Source: Dromiciops gliroides
Taxonomy: Eukaryota; Chordata; Mammalia; Microbiotheria; Microbiotheriidae
Length of the DNA: 64,000 nucleotides
NCBI RefSeq assembly: GCF_019393635.1
Contig: NC_057862.1
Coordinates: forward strand, 153,307,562-153,371,561
Reading direction: 5' to 3'
The translations under genes were made by a program, and so were the position numbers. This document shows, one piece after another, positions 44,810 to 56,305 of the stretch. The notes below the pieces were generated by a model. It had not been told where the DNA came from, ran no database searches, and saw only the letters and a program-made list of their open reading frames with translations. Positions within the stretch are counted from its first letter, which is position 1. Each line of letters starts with the position of its first letter.

Positions 44810-45440
44810 GGAGGTATAGTCTAGGTTAAACTAGTGGGATGGCAGTGGGAATAAAAAAGGAAGAGATAGATAGAAGAGACATCATGAAACAAGAATTAAT
44901 GGAACCTTGTACTTGATTGCATATAGGAGGAGAGGGGGATGGATGAGTCAAAGTTAACTTCAGAGTATTGAGCTTGGATAGCTAGCTATATGACAGTACT
45001 ACTGACAGAAATGGAGATCAGGTAGGGGAGGTGAGTCAGTTTTTTTGGGAAAGAGATTTTCTTTTAGAAATGTTGAGCTTGGGGCAGCTAGGTGGCGCAG
45101 TGGATAAAGCACTGGTCCTGGCTTCAGGAGTACCTGAGTTCAAATCCAGCCTCAGACACTTGATACTTACTAGCTGTGTGACCCTGGGCAAGTCACTTAA
45201 CCCCCATGGCCCTGCAAAAAAAAAAAAAAAGAATAGAAATGTTGAGCTTAAGGTAACAGTGGGGTTTTCATATTGCCTGATTTCTGCCATTAGAGATCCA
45301 TTTCTTTGGACCTTCTTTCTCTTAGCTCCTGCTGCACTTATAGTTAGGAGATCACAGTAGGGGCTGGAGTAGTTAGGGAAGGCTTCATAGGGGTAGTAGT
45401 AAAGCTTGAAGAATGGTCAGAATTTGGATAAGCAAAGGGA
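44810..45440 (-). repeat. L2 3' UTR, antisense, split by a CORE-SINE
   Basis: AAGTTAACTTCAGAGTATTG before, GGGAAGGCTTCATAGGGGTA and GCTTGAAGAATGGTCAGAAT after the insert. Confidence 0.5.
45080..45235 (+). mobile_element. CORE-SINE, type B
   Basis: GAAATGTTGAGCTT at 45066-45079 and again right of the A14 tail. Confidence 0.95.
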
Positions 45441-45569
45441 AGGGAGGTAGGGAGGAGAGACTGTTCCCCATGGAAAGAACTCAATGAGCTATCTTGACAA
45501 TTCCCAAACAGGCAAATTCATTCACTTGAAAGAGGAATGCAAAAGGAAGATTTCATTGGGACATAGCTA

Positions 45570-47960
45570 GGAGGACAGAGCCAAGGTGGTGAAATAGCAG
45601 AAAAAAGTATGGTGACTTCTATATCACCTTCCCACCCCCATAAACTCCTAAAAGTGGATATAGAAAATGCACCAGAACAAATGATGATCCAGAAATCCAC
45701 TTTTGAAAAATTGCAGTGAGTTATTTTTCCAGCCTAAGTAGGCAGAGGGAGACAGAGGGGTCTGCAAACACTAGAGATGGAATCTGGTCAGGGTCATGTT
45801 GCTTTGAGCCTTCCAATTCCATCACTCACTTCCCAGAACAAGGAAAGGCATAGGTGGTCTTCCACCTAAGAGCGGTGTTCCATGGTAAGGAACTGTCACA
45901 GGTCCTATGTTGTATACTGAGCAAGAAGCAAGGCAGAAGCTATGGGGCTCAGATCCTTGGAGCAGAATCTTGGTTCCAGCTTCTAGCCCAGTCTGAATCC
46001 TCCAAGGAACAACAAAGGTCAGGAATCCCAGACCAAAGGGAAGCCAGTAGTTATGTCATTCAGAACCAGCAAAGCTTCCCAGCTGACTGATAGTGGCTGC
46101 ATCTGACAATAATCTACTGACATTACAAATGGGGCAAGTCCATGGTCCTATTGCTCAGATTCAAACTCAGGTTAGGAAATTGCAGAGTTCAGACTGGGGG
46201 GGAGCCACTTTGCCCTGGATCAGACCACTCTGGAAGCACTTTTGAAGTACAGCTATCTCCAACCTGGGCTGCCCTTGAGATTCTTGAATAACACAACACT
46301 CCCAAGAAAGCAGCAGCATATCAAGCCCAGACATTCCTTAAAGAAGTGTGTAGAGACTAGCCCTGACAAAGTTTGAAACTAGGAAGCAGGCTGGAAGAAT
46401 GAGTAAACAAAGTTGAATCTTGCCATATAGGATTATTATGGTAACAGGGACGCTAAAGACACAAACCCAGGAGAGAATGACTAGAAACATCTACAAGCAA
46501 AGCCTCAAATAAAATCATAGCTTGAACCTAAATTCAAATAAAATGCCTGGAAGAAATGAAACAGGAATTTTAAAAAAGGAATTTAAAATAGTTTTGTAAA
46601 TGAAATGAGAGGGCTAGAGGAAAAATTTGGAAAAGAAATGAGAGCTATGGAAGAAAGTATTAGGAAGGGAATTGGGCACAAGAAGTACAAAATCTTGTCC
46701 AAGAGACAACCTTCTTGAAAATTAGAATGGTCCAAATAGAAGCAAAGGAGAAGTAGGAGGAAGAGAAAATGCAAAGTATCTCATAGCAAAAACAAATGAC
46801 CTGGAAAACAGATCAAGGAGAGATAATTTGATAATCATTGTATTACCTGGAATCTGTGATCTAAAAAAGGAACCTAGACATCACACTTAAAAACATTTTT
46901 TTTTTTAAAGAAAAATGCCCAGATATCTCAGAACTAGAAGTCAGAGTAGAAATAGAACAAAGCCACAAGTAACCCCTTGAAAGAAATCTCAGACTGAAAC
47001 TTTCAGGAACATTATAATCAAACTCCAGGGCTTCCAGATTAAAAAAAAAAATACAGCAAGCAGCCAGAAAGAAAGAATTCAAGTACCAAGGATCCATAAG
47101 TAGAACCACACATGATTAGCAGCCACCACTAAAAAGGAACAGAGGGCTTAGAATATGATATTCCAGAAAGCAAAGGATATAAGTTTACAACCAAGAATAG
47201 CTTATCTAGCAAAACTGAGTGTAATGCTACAAGGTTTTTTGTTTTTTTTTTAAAAAAGATGTTTAATGAAATAGACTTCCAAGCATTCCTGATAGAAATA
47301 TCAGAGCTGCATAGAAACTCTGAAATGAAAACATAGGATTTGAGGGAAAAAAAATTAAAAGGTAAACACGATTGAGCAATCATATGAACTAAACAGGGAT
47401 AAATTGCTTATATTTTAATAAGGATAGATGATGTGTGTATCCCTTCTGAACTTCAACGCAACCAGGGGTCATAGAAGGAGTCTAATCAGACAGAAAGCCT
47501 TATGGTAGTTTTCTTGTGTCTTGATCTTAAAAGAAGAATGGAAAGTGAAGGGAAGAGGAATACATTAGAAGGGAAAGGGAAATGGAGGTTAGGGAAAATT
47601 ATCTGACCTAGTCAGGGTGTGCAAGTAGAAGTCTATAAAAACAAGGGGGAAAGTGTTGGGGGAATAGCCTATGCTTGAACCTAGTCTGGAATGGTCTGAG
47701 GGATACACATGCACACACAAACAGTTGGATACAGAGATACATTCCACTCAATAGGTAAATAAGAAGTAAATTAGAGAAGAGAGAAGAGGGAATTAGAGGG
47801 AAGGTAGGTTAAAGGAGTAATTAGTCTTAAGTAAAGCAAATTCTAAGGACGTACAAAGACATTTCTAGCTCTTTTTGTGGTGTCAAAGAATTGGAAACTG
47901 AAGGTGTTCCCATCAATTGAATAATGGCTGAACAAGTTATGATATATGTGATGGCAGCAC
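45570..47960 (+). mobile_element. L1-type element with ORF1 but no ORF2 (HAL1-like)
   Basis: Opens with an L1-like leader (GGACAGAGCCAAGGTGGTGA). The ORF1 zone (about 46540-47300) shows GAAAACAGATCAAGGAGAGA (RRM entry, ENRSRRDN) and then GCAAGCAGCCAGAAAGAAAG, ATGATATTCCAGAAAGC and CTAGCAAAACTGAG. These match the L1 ORF1p C-terminal domain (AARK, RRAWNMIF, YPAKLS in intact relatives). Frames are broken by many stops and shifts. No reverse transcriptase follows: about 550 bp of purine-rich sequence leads to an L1-like 3' block GGTGTTCCCATCAATTGAAT. This architecture is that of half-L1 (HAL1). Confidence 0.7.
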
Positions 47961-48419
47961 ATATAGAGGAAGTAATTTGCCCAAGGTGACACTAATGGCA
48001 ACTATACTTTAGGTGCTTAATAAGTGCTTGTTGATTTCAGAACCAGGACTTGTACCCAAAGAACCTTGCTTTTAATCATCTAAAGACCTAGGTTCAAATT
48101 TCAAATGTTACTACCTCTGTGACTTTGGTTTTCATGTTTTTGTGCCTCAGTTTCCTTTTCTGTAAAACAAGGGCATGGGTAGATGATGGCTAAGTTCTCA
48201 TTCAACTCTAAATCTTATTATTCCCAGTCTAGTGCTCTTTGCGTCACAAACAAAAACTTAAAATCAAATAGTTTTCAGTGTGTAGTTTTTTTGAAGAGCA
48301 AATAATTTTTATTCATCATTTTATTCTGAAAATCAAGAAGACATCATCACCATCCCTGTAATGAAACCAAAACACAGCAGTCATTGAATCCTAAATTCAG
48401 GCCGCCATTTAAAAACTTT

Positions 48420-48540
48420 ATTTTATAGAATCTCAAATATAGAACGGGAAGGGACCATACTGGCTATCCAGTCCAACCCTTCACTTTACAGATAAGGAAA
48501 CTGAGGCCCAGAGAAGCTAAATCACCGCAAAGATTATGTA
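48420..48540 (-). repeat. MIR3-like CORE-SINE, partial
   Basis: AGAATCTCAAATATAGAACG, CACTTTACAGATAAGGAAAC, TGAGGCCCAGAGAAGCTAA. Confidence 0.7.
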
Positions 48541-49412
48541 TGTATCTAATATACAATGTGAAGGCAAGCCACAATCAGGCAGTGGTGTCTGAGTAAGATC
48601 CCAATGGGTGTTGAAACCAGATTTTAATCAAGGAATCCTCTATCTAGTCCAATCTCTTTTAAAGATGTAGACCCTGAGAGGAGAAACAATTTGGTCAAGG
48701 TCATACTCTGAATGATGGAAGAACTGGGACTGGAAACTAGGTCTCCTCTCTCCTAGTACAGTGTTCTTTCTTAGAACACCAAATTTGCCCCTTGAGCAGA
48801 AGATTTGGAGATGTCCCATCCTGGAGTCATCAAGGAGAAGATGCAGCTTCTGGGTTAAGCAAATATGAGTGGTTGGAACAACCTGAATTATAGACCACTG
48901 GAACCAATCTCAGGGGGGGAATAATCAAGGCTTTCTTCCTTTTGTCCAGAGATTATAGCAAAACTTTTCTATTCATTTATATCCTTAGCAAAAGCCATAT
49001 AATATTGTCAGTATCATCCCCTTCCAGGTCTCATGTGTAGACCCCATGGATAAAGATTTTGTGCCTAGCTCCACCATCAGCTGACTATAATTTTTGTTGT
49101 CATGTCACCATTGGGCAGGGGGAGGGGAGGAGCTGGATTGTGTTGAGGCATTCATTCACACTGTCTCATTCCTCACTCCTTTCAGGGATATAGCAGGTGT
49201 TTGTAAAATGACTAGATGAAGTTAGAATTCTGCTTGAGCTCTGGAACTTTCCCCGAGTGGGTAGGGTCTTAAAATTTGGAATCCAGTGATAATAGATAAC
49301 CCAGAAAGCATTTCAGAAACTGCCAACCTCTGTTATCATCTGGGGTGGAGAAGCACTTGTAGACTCTTCTTAGATTTGTAAGGACTTTGGAAGTCCTTAA
49401 TATAGTCTAATT

Positions 49413-49565
49413 CTTTTTTGTTTGTTTTTTTTTGGTGAGGCAATTGGGGTTAAGTGACTTGCCCAGGGTCACACAGCTAGTGTTAAGTGTCTAAGGTCGG
49501 ATTTTAACTCAGGTCCTCCTGATTCCAGGGCTCGTACTCTATCCACTGCATTACCTAGCTGCCCC
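49413..49565 (-). mobile_element. CORE-SINE, mosaic (left member of a pair)
   Basis: Type A tail side GAGGCAATTGGGG; AGTGTTAAG; head CTAGCTGCCCC. A second copy starts 5-10 bp further right. Confidence 0.91.
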
Positions 49566-49569
49566 AGTA

Positions 49570-49689
49570 TGTTTTTTTGTTTGTTTGTTTTCAGGGCAAT
49601 GAGAGTTAAGTGACTTGCCCAGGGTCACACAGCTAGTAAGTATCAAGTGTCTGAGTCTGCCTTTGAACTCAGGTCCTCCTAGCTGGCCC
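49570..49689 (-). mobile_element. CORE-SINE, type B, head lost
   Basis: Core and CCTTTGAACTCAGGTCCTCC present, but most of the tRNA-like head is missing, ending CTAGCTGGCCC. Confidence 0.88.
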
Positions 49690-50167
49690 GATGGGTACAA
49701 TACTTAACAAATGCTTACTGATTTCATTGATTAGTTGGTTTATCATGTATTCTGGTCATACCACAGTCCAAGTGATCAACTAGCTTCAGGTTCTTCAAGC
49801 ATCACCAGGACGTGATCCCAACGGCAGCTGGGCCATAAATAACATACTGTCCAAGGCCCTCTTGCAAACACTGGCTGGCTGGTCACCTGAGCTTCATTGT
49901 CTCTTTCTCCATTTTCACTAGAACTACCAAAGCTTTCCTAGGCTCATGCTCTTGAATTCAGAAGATTAAGAATCGAGTCTGTCCAAACCAGGGGTTGGAC
50001 TAGATAGTCTCTGGGGTCTCTTGGAGTCCAAGAACTTTTATAATGTGGTCTACAATAATTTGTGAGATGCATAGAGACAAAAGGAATAAAATACTCCATG
50101 ACTTCAATGTAAAATGAGGTCAGAAGAGACAATGTCTCAGGTATCTGTCAGCTCAAATATCCTAAGA

Positions 50168-51225
50168 TTCATTTTAATAGAATCACAGAATTGGTTGGAA
50201 GGAACTTCAGTGACCACCTAGCCTTACCCATAGCTGAATAAGAATCCCTTCTACAAAAAAAAAGGGGGGGGCAGCTAGGTGGCACAGTGGATAGAGCACC
50301 AGCCCTGGAGTCAGGAGGACCTAAGTTCAAATCCAGCCTCAGACATTTAACACTTACTAGCTGTGTGACCCCGGGCAAGTCACTTAACCCCAACTGCCTC
50401 ACCAAAAAAAAAAAAAAAAAAGAATCCCTTCTACAACATATTTAACATGTAATGATCCTATCTTTGCTTGAAGACCTCTAGACCAGATTATGAAGTGAGG
50501 AAGTTTCCTCAACCACAAGGCCAAAGCAGCTGCTCTGAGCTTAAACCTGTAGCCCCAGTGAGGTCCTCTGTGGTCAAGTAGAACCAATCTCATCTTTCTT
50601 CCAAAGGACAGACCTTCATATGCTTCATGACAACACTTACACCCTGCCCCCGCCCCCCCACCCCTATCCTCCCTATACCTCCATCCCAAGTCTTTTCCAG
50701 GCCAAACATTCCCAGTTATCACAACCAATCCTTATGTAGATAGATCTTAAGGCCTTTCACCATTCGGTCACTCTCCAGCTCATCAATGCAGTCTTAAATT
50801 ATGGTGCTCAAAGTGAACACAGAAGCCCAGATGATCAGGGCAGAGTCCAAGAGGACTTGACACTGTGCTTTTCAATGCAACCTAAGATCCCATTAGCCTT
50901 AAAAGCTGCTGCAACACCTGGATGACTCATCATTGAGCTGGTAGTCCAGAGCTTTCTCAGACTATTGTCTAGCTACCTTTCCCACCCTGTACTTGTGAAA
51001 TTGATTTTTTAAAAAACCCAAATGTAAGACTCTACGTCGATCCCTATTAAATTTAATCTTATTAGATTTGGTTCAGCTTTCTCTCCTGTGGAGCTTTTTG
51101 TTGAATCCTGACTGTCATTCGCTATGTAAGACTATCCCTCCCCTAGCTTTGTATCATCTGAACACTGGGTAAGCATGCCACTGGGGCCTTTATCCATGTT
51201 GTCAATATAAGCAGCCTATGTGGCC
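50168..51225 (-). repeat. L3/CR1-type LINE, split by a CORE-SINE
   Basis: AGAATCACAGAATTGGTTGG at the 3' end, then CTTTGCTTGAAGACCTCTAG, ATTATGGTGCTCAAAGTGAA, AAGATCCCATTAGCCTTAAA, GATCCCTATTAAATTTAATC, GCTTTGTATCATCTGAACAC. About 900 bp without the insert. Confidence 0.8.
50264..50420 (+). mobile_element. CORE-SINE, type A, inside L3/CR1
   Basis: AGAATCCCTTCTACAA flanks both sides; A18 tail. Confidence 0.95.
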
Positions 51226-51305
51226 AGGATGTGCTATTAGAAGAGATGACCTTGGCAAAGAAAGGTCACCTCTTTTCAGAGACTTGAACAAAAGAGAGAA
51301 TGGTA

Positions 51306-51307
<2 letters not shown>

Positions 51308-51334
<27 letters not shown>
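51308..51334. repeat. (TG)n microsatellite
   Basis: Thirteen TG units followed by TATGAG. Confidence 0.95.
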
Positions 51335-51336
<2 letters not shown>

Positions 51337-51403
51337 AGATACAGAAGGATGTGGAGGTTTGGAATAGGGCAAGTGAGGGACCTCACTATGGAAGGCCTTG
51401 ACT

Positions 51404-51548
51404 ATTTTTTTTGGTGAGGCAATTGGGGTTAAGTGACTTGCCCAGGGTCACACAGCTAGTAAGTGTTAAGTGTCTGAGGCCAGATTTGAACTCAGGTCCT
51501 CCTGACTCCAGGGCCGGTGCTCTATCCACTGCGCCACCTAGCAGCCCC
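51404..51548 (-). mobile_element. CORE-SINE, type A
   Basis: GGCCTTGAC on both sides; T8 tail. Confidence 0.94.
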
Positions 51549-52309
51549 TGGCCTTGACTTTTTGAGCAAAACCTGTGGCAATGAAGCAATGGAGTTAACA
51601 GGCCCACCCATTCCAGGTTCAAACCTAGTCCCATGAGCATTTTAATCTTACCCATTGATTAACTAGCCAAGGTCTGGATCTAGCCAAGTGGGGTGACTGC
51701 ACAACAACTGGCAGGGCACCATTTTTTCACATCTCACATGATAAACTTTCTCTAATTCCAAGGGCAAGAAAGGACCTGAGGAACTCTTCATGCTAAGCCT
51801 TCATGCTCAATTAGGACTGTGAAGGTTATAACCTGACCGGTCTATTGGTTATTTCAATTTATCAAGCCTATTAATATTATTGATTCCTGGATTCTTTTTC
51901 ATAAGGGTCAAAGAGAAATGTAATTAAGGAAGGCAAACAGATAACAAACACAAAACACCGAAGGCATTTTGAAATCAAATGAAATTATTTTGGATTAACT
52001 GTATCCCTGCTTCCCATATAGTTAAGTTACAGCATAGAACTTCCTTTTAGGGCAATAGCATATGTCAGAGTGTGCTCTAGACCCCTGGACCTTGCCATTG
52101 GATCCTCAGTGAGTATGTATGGGTATTCAACTTTGCCACATAAGGAAACTAAAGTCCAGAGAATTAAGATAATTTACCTAAGGTTACATACACAGCAAGT
52201 TTAGGACAGAGTGAGGACTGGAAACTGGATCTCCTTCCTGCCAGCTCTTTCCGTCTGCCCTAGTCACGGTGAGGGGTTACTGAGTTTCAGCACAAAAGTC
52301 GGGCTTCTC

Positions 52310-52500
52310 TTAACAGCTCATACTTATTTCTACAGCGCTTTACAGAGCACTTGGCTGATTCTGTAGATAATGCAAGCCTTGTGTCATTTTACAGAGGAGC
52401 AAACAAACTCAAAGTGATGTGAGTGGCGATCAGATAGAAAGCAAGATTGGAACCCAGACCTCTTGGCGCCAACATCCTTTCCTCAGCACCATCACTGTCT
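52310..52500 (-). repeat. MIR, antisense
   Basis: ACAGCGCTTTACAGAGCACT, TGTCATTTTACAGAGGAGCA, TTGGAACCCAGACCTC. Confidence 0.65.
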
Positions 52501-52691
52501 TCTTCATAAGGCCAGACATAGGAAAGCAACAGTAAGATGCAAGGCTCTGACCTGACTAATGTTGCCTTGAATCCATTACCACTATAACTTATCGTACCAT
52601 TTTTTTGAGAGGAGAGGGTCTGAACTTGTGACTTCATTAGTGTCTGGGACTCCACAGATATAGATGGGAAACTCCCATCCTTTGTAATTTC

Positions 52692-52858
52692 TTTTTTTTG
52701 TTTTGTTTTGGTTTTTTGCAGGGCAATGAGGGTTAAGTGACTTGCCCAGGGTCACACAGCTAGTTTAAGTGTCAAGTGTCTGAGGCTGGATTTGAACTCA
52801 GGTCCTCCTGAATCCCGGACTGCTGCTTTATCCACTGTGCCACCTAGCTGCCCTGCCC
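52692..52858 (-). mobile_element. CORE-SINE, type B (left member of a pair)
   Basis: TGTAATTTCTT precedes its T-tail (52683-52693) and recurs directly after its head (from 52860). Confidence 0.94.
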
Positions 52859-52870
52859 CTGTAATTTCTT

Positions 52871-53026
52871 TCTTTCTTTTTTTTAGTGAGGCAATTGGGG
52901 TTAAGTGACTTACCCAGGGTCACACAGCTAGTTAAGTGTCTGAGGCTGGATTTGAACTCAGGTACTCCTGACTCCAGGGCCAGTGCTCTGTCCACTGCAC
53001 CACCTAGTTGCCCCCCCCCCCCCCAG
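52871..53026 (-). mobile_element. CORE-SINE, type A (right member of a pair)
   Basis: Begins right after the second copy of the target and is followed by a third copy, GTAATTTCTT, at about 53027. A C13 run lies at the head junction. Confidence 0.94.
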
Positions 53027-53044
53027 TAATTTCTTAATAACAAT

Positions 53045-53280
53045 AATCACAACTAAGATTTATATGGTGCTTAATTACTATTTGCCAGGCACTGTGCTAA
53101 GTGCTCTGCAGTTATTACCCTGGGAGATTGGAGCTATTATCAGCTCCATTTTACAGATGGGGAAACTGAAAAGCAGATTTTTTTTTCTTTAAGTAACTTA
53201 CCCAGGGACTATGTGTAAGGCTAGCTCTAAACTTCAGTCCTCCAGAGTCCAGGCCCAGCACTCTATCCACTGAGCCACGC
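53045..53280 (-). repeat. MIR, antisense
   Basis: TGCCAGGCACTGTGCTAAGT, CTCCATTTTACAGATGGGGA, CCAGGCCCAGCACTCTATCC. Confidence 0.68.
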
Positions 53281-53339
53281 AGATGCTTGGGAAGCTGAGG
53301 GGTAAAGTGATGTGTTTGTGGTCACAGTTTTTAGGTATT

Positions 53340-53510
53340 AGGAGGCAGGACTTCCCTGTCCCCATGCCTTAGCACTTGCTAACCTCCATTCCTGGAATGC
53401 CGCCCCTCTTCAATACTGCTTTGTATTGTACCTGCTTTCCCTTCTTAAGACTTAGTTCAAGCACTGACTTCTTTGTGAAGCTGTCTCCCATTCTCTGACT
53501 GCTAGTGTCT
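53340..53510 (+). repeat. L2 3' UTR, sense
   Basis: CCTCCATTCCTGGAATGCCG, AGACTTAGTTCAAGCACTGA, CTTTGTGAAGCTGTCTCCC. Confidence 0.68.
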
Positions 53511-53529
53511 TCTACTGCCAAATTATCTT

Positions 53530-53870
53530 GTATAATTATCAGTAACATTTATACAGAAGTTTGGGTTTTAAAAAGTGCTTTACAGGGGCAGCTAGGTGGT
53601 ACAGTGGATAGAGCACCAGCCCTGGAGTCAGGAGTACCTGAGTTCAAATCCGGCCTCAGACACTTAACACTTACTAGCTGTGTGACCCTGGGCAAGTCAC
53701 TTAACCCCAACTGCCTCACTTTAAAAAAAAAAAAGTGCTTTACTCATCATCTCATTTTAGCCTCACAACAGCCCTGTGAAGTCAGTGCTATTATGTAACC
53801 CCTTTTTTTCAGAAGAGAAAACTGAGGTTGACTGACTTGTCCAGGGCCATACAGCTAGCACAGATGTATC
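53530..53870 (-). repeat. MIR, antisense, split by a CORE-SINE
   Basis: AAGTTTGGGTTTTAAAAAGT left; CATCATCTCATTTTAGCCTC and AGAAGAGAAAACTGAGGTTG right of the insert. Confidence 0.75.
53586..53733 (+). mobile_element. CORE-SINE, type A, inside MIR
   Basis: AAAGTGCTTTAC on both sides; textbook type A sequence with TTTAAAA tail. Confidence 0.95.
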
Positions 53871-53914
53871 CATATCCATGGCCATATATGCTACCTCCCA
53901 GACAACAGAACAGA

Positions 53915-54020
53915 AAGTAAGCTCCCAGAGGGCAGTTTCACTAGGATTGTCTTTGTTATGCTCAGAGTAGTGCCTGGCATGTAATAGGTGCTTAATAACT
54001 GCTTGCTGATTGACTGACCT
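53915..54020 (+). repeat. L2 3' end, sense
   Basis: GTAAGCTCCCAGAGGGCAGT, GTGCCTGGCATGTAATAGGT, TTAATAACTGCTTGCTGATT. Confidence 0.72.
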
Positions 54021-54204
54021 GAACTCATCTTTCTGACTCCAAGGTTGACTAACTTTATCCATTATTACATTGACTTTCACCTGACCATTTAAAATGTGTT
54101 TCTTTAGAATTAACTTTAACTGCACCTGCACCCCCACCCCCACCCCAGCCTATGTTATTTATAGTCATGGTTTTGTATAACCAATTCATGCCATTTCCTA
54201 CCAC

Positions 54205-54231
54205 TGCCACCACCACCACCACTACCACAAT
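54205..54231. repeat. (CCA)n repeat
   Basis: Eight CCA/CCT-like triplets; (CCCCAC)n lies 70 bp before it. Confidence 0.85.
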
Positions 54232-54565
54232 CATGGACACTCATTTAACAGAAGAAAGAAAAATTACTCACTTTGGCAACTTAGGGCAAAATGGTCAGGG
54301 AACAAAATGTATAAAAGGCCCACGTCCCCCAAAGTACTCGCTACCTTCCACTGATGGGGAATGAGAATAACCATGCAGGGGTCCAGGAGAGGATCCCACT
54401 GTCCTCTGGCTCACAAGTCCAAAACAATGGCTGTTTTGACCCAGCTGGACTTCATGGTTACATTTCATAAAGGAAAAAATAAGTTCCACTGAATGCAAAA
54501 AATCCTGCAGAATTCCTCTTGAGGAAAGATTCAAATAAGCCACCCCAAAAAATTGTATAAAAAGA

Positions 54566-54571
54566 TTTATT
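54566..54571 (-). promoter_or_regulatory. distal poly(A) signal of ANP32A
   Basis: AATAAATC within TTTCAATAAATCTTTTT on the minus strand; marks the likely end of the long mRNA. Confidence 0.65.
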
Positions 54572-55729
54572 GAAATTTATCAATGACAAACAGACATAAA
54601 ACTCAAAGTTTGGCTCTTCTGGGGGAGGGGGAGGGAACTGTTGCAAATGTTCTTTTATACAGATGAAATATTGACTAGGAAATAACAAGTCACTTCTAAA
54701 GCGATCCAAAAGAGGGATAGGAAAGAAAAACTGTACATTCACTAGGCAATTGCAGTCATTTCAGACTTCCACTAGGTAAGAAAATACAATTTTGCATTAG
54801 TTTTTCCGTGCTCGGGTATACGAAAAAAGAAACCCCTACGTTACATGCAGAGCTATCTCCTGCACTTCGGTTCATAAAAATTTTCAAAGTATAGAAGCAC
54901 AAGTGGAAGTCTCTCATTTTTTTCCCCCAAATGCTGGAGTGTTATAATATAATACAAAACCAAGCAGTATACACCTTGTTTTTGTCCCTTCTAAAAGGGT
55001 TGAAAAAAAATGTTGTTTCTTTAAATTACATTTGTCAAATTAATTTCCCGTAGAACTCAGAGGACTTGAGAACCCTTGGACACCTTCCAAATGTCTGCAA
55101 TTTTCAGAATTCTGGCGCCTCCCCTAGTCAATACAATGGGGACAGCTTAGTCTTCTCATAGAACAGAACCCAGCATGGGATTTGGGATGTGAAGAGGGGA
55201 AAGAGAGAAAGAGAGACACAATTGTGGAGGGGCCAGGAAATACCTCTTCAAACCAAGACACCCCTCCCCCCCAAAAAACCCAACCCCACCATCAAACCAC
55301 TCCCTTGGTTGCTATTTACAAACCACACACATGATTCTGATCCTCCAAGAGGTGCAGGGACAGCCCAGGCTGAAAGTGGCAAGTCACTCAGGAACAAGAA
55401 AGAAGACATCACCTGCTTAGTGTAGCGGCCTCCCCACAGTGGGGCAGGCGGGTGGGTGGGTGATGGTGCCTGTGCCACCCAGAGTAGCACCTATAATATG
55501 GCTGGTATTCCATGTGCACCCCCGGCCCTGATGGGACAAGCCCAGATGCTGCCCATCTGGGGATATGTCACCCACCAATATATCTGTAAAATGTGAGGAT
55601 GCCAACACTCTACTCCCAGAATAAGAAACAGATATAACCACTTGGTTTATACTTGCATTTACGGGGACTAAACCAGACACAAAGAAAAAGTAGGAAAAAA
55701 AAATTTAAGAGCGGCAGTAAAAATAGTAC

Positions 55730-55735
55730 TTTATT
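55730..55735 (-). promoter_or_regulatory. proximal poly(A) signal of ANP32A
   Basis: AATAAA on the minus strand, 167 nt after the stop codon, immediately preceded by the G-rich tract at 55736-55760. Confidence 0.5.
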
Positions 55736-55845
55736 CCACCCCATCCCACCCCCCACCCAATCCACTTTTCCCCTCTCATTCCCACAGCAACATTACAATC
55801 AGAAAAAAATAAGTTTCAGGGGGGGTGGGGTGGGGGTGGGGGGAG
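55736..55845 (-). promoter_or_regulatory. G-rich and C-rich tracts beside the ANP32A proximal poly(A) signal
   Basis: In mRNA sense, a C-rich run (55819-55845) is followed after about 55 nt by GGGTGGGGGGTGGGATGGGG (55738-55757), then AATAAA. The G-rich tract has four G-runs of three or more, enough for a quadruplex, and is complementary enough to the C-rich run to form a hairpin. Confidence 0.55.
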
Positions 55846-55902
55846 GATATGGGTAAAAACAGTCAAATCACAATAGGAATTTTTCAAAATAGGTTATTCC
55901 AT

Positions 55903-55964
55903 TTAGTCATCTTCATCTCCCCCGTCTTCAGGTTCTCGTTTTCTCTTTTGTCCCTTTTCTTCTT
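55903..55964 (-). CDS. ANP32A: ANP32A last coding exon: nuclear signal and stop
   Basis: 62 coding nt after acceptor CTTCTAG. Encodes (E)EEKGQKRKREPEDGGDEDD and TAA at 55903-55905. KRKR is the nuclear localisation signal. Human reads EERGQKRKREPEDEGEDDD. Confidence 0.96.
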
Positions 55965-56305
55965 CTAGAAGAGGAAAAAAAGGGTGGGGGAGAGAGCATG
56001 ATCTAGGTTATATGCACGTCCTGTCCCTTTTTCACAGAATACAATCACTGAGAAAGGAGCTAGATGAGGTATACCCCAGCACATGTTCAACTGCTCCCAA
56101 CTCAAGTCTGTTTCAAACCCAGAAAACAAATACATATGTATTATCTGCAAAGCAGGAGAAACAACCGGAGCCTCTGCACAGAGACCGTATCTGGCTTAAC
56201 CTGGGCCCACCATATCTGGTGGAGGAGAATGTTCTTGGAGATCTATGTGCAAAAGTAACTACCTGGCCAGCTCTGTTCCCAATGAAAACAAAATGAGTGC
56301 CTTAC
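55965..56305 (-). other. ANP32A intron 6
   Basis: 341 nt, no repeat or other signal seen. Confidence 0.7.

Larger units (their letters stand above)
25673..54544. other. intergenic region between converging CORO2B and ANP32A
   Basis: No functional gene found. Stretches in which I see no known repeat or gene are about 29040-29630, 31230-31960, 32330-33170, 34990-35930, 41740-42410, 43260-43650, 48240-49410 and 51650-52300. Other elements are listed separately. Confidence 0.6.
54545..55902 (-). other. ANP32A: ANP32A 3'UTR (long form)
   Basis: Extends from the stop codon to just beyond the distal AATAAA (54566-54571). No SINE is inserted, unlike the flanks, suggesting constraint. Contains facing C-rich and G-rich tracts near the proximal signal. 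Confidence 0.75.

Noticed and set aside
1999-53733. tRNA-like heads of the SINEs as possible tRNA genes
   Set aside because: They have decayed promoter-box similarity but no complete cloverleaf with a proper acceptor and are always joined to the SINE core.
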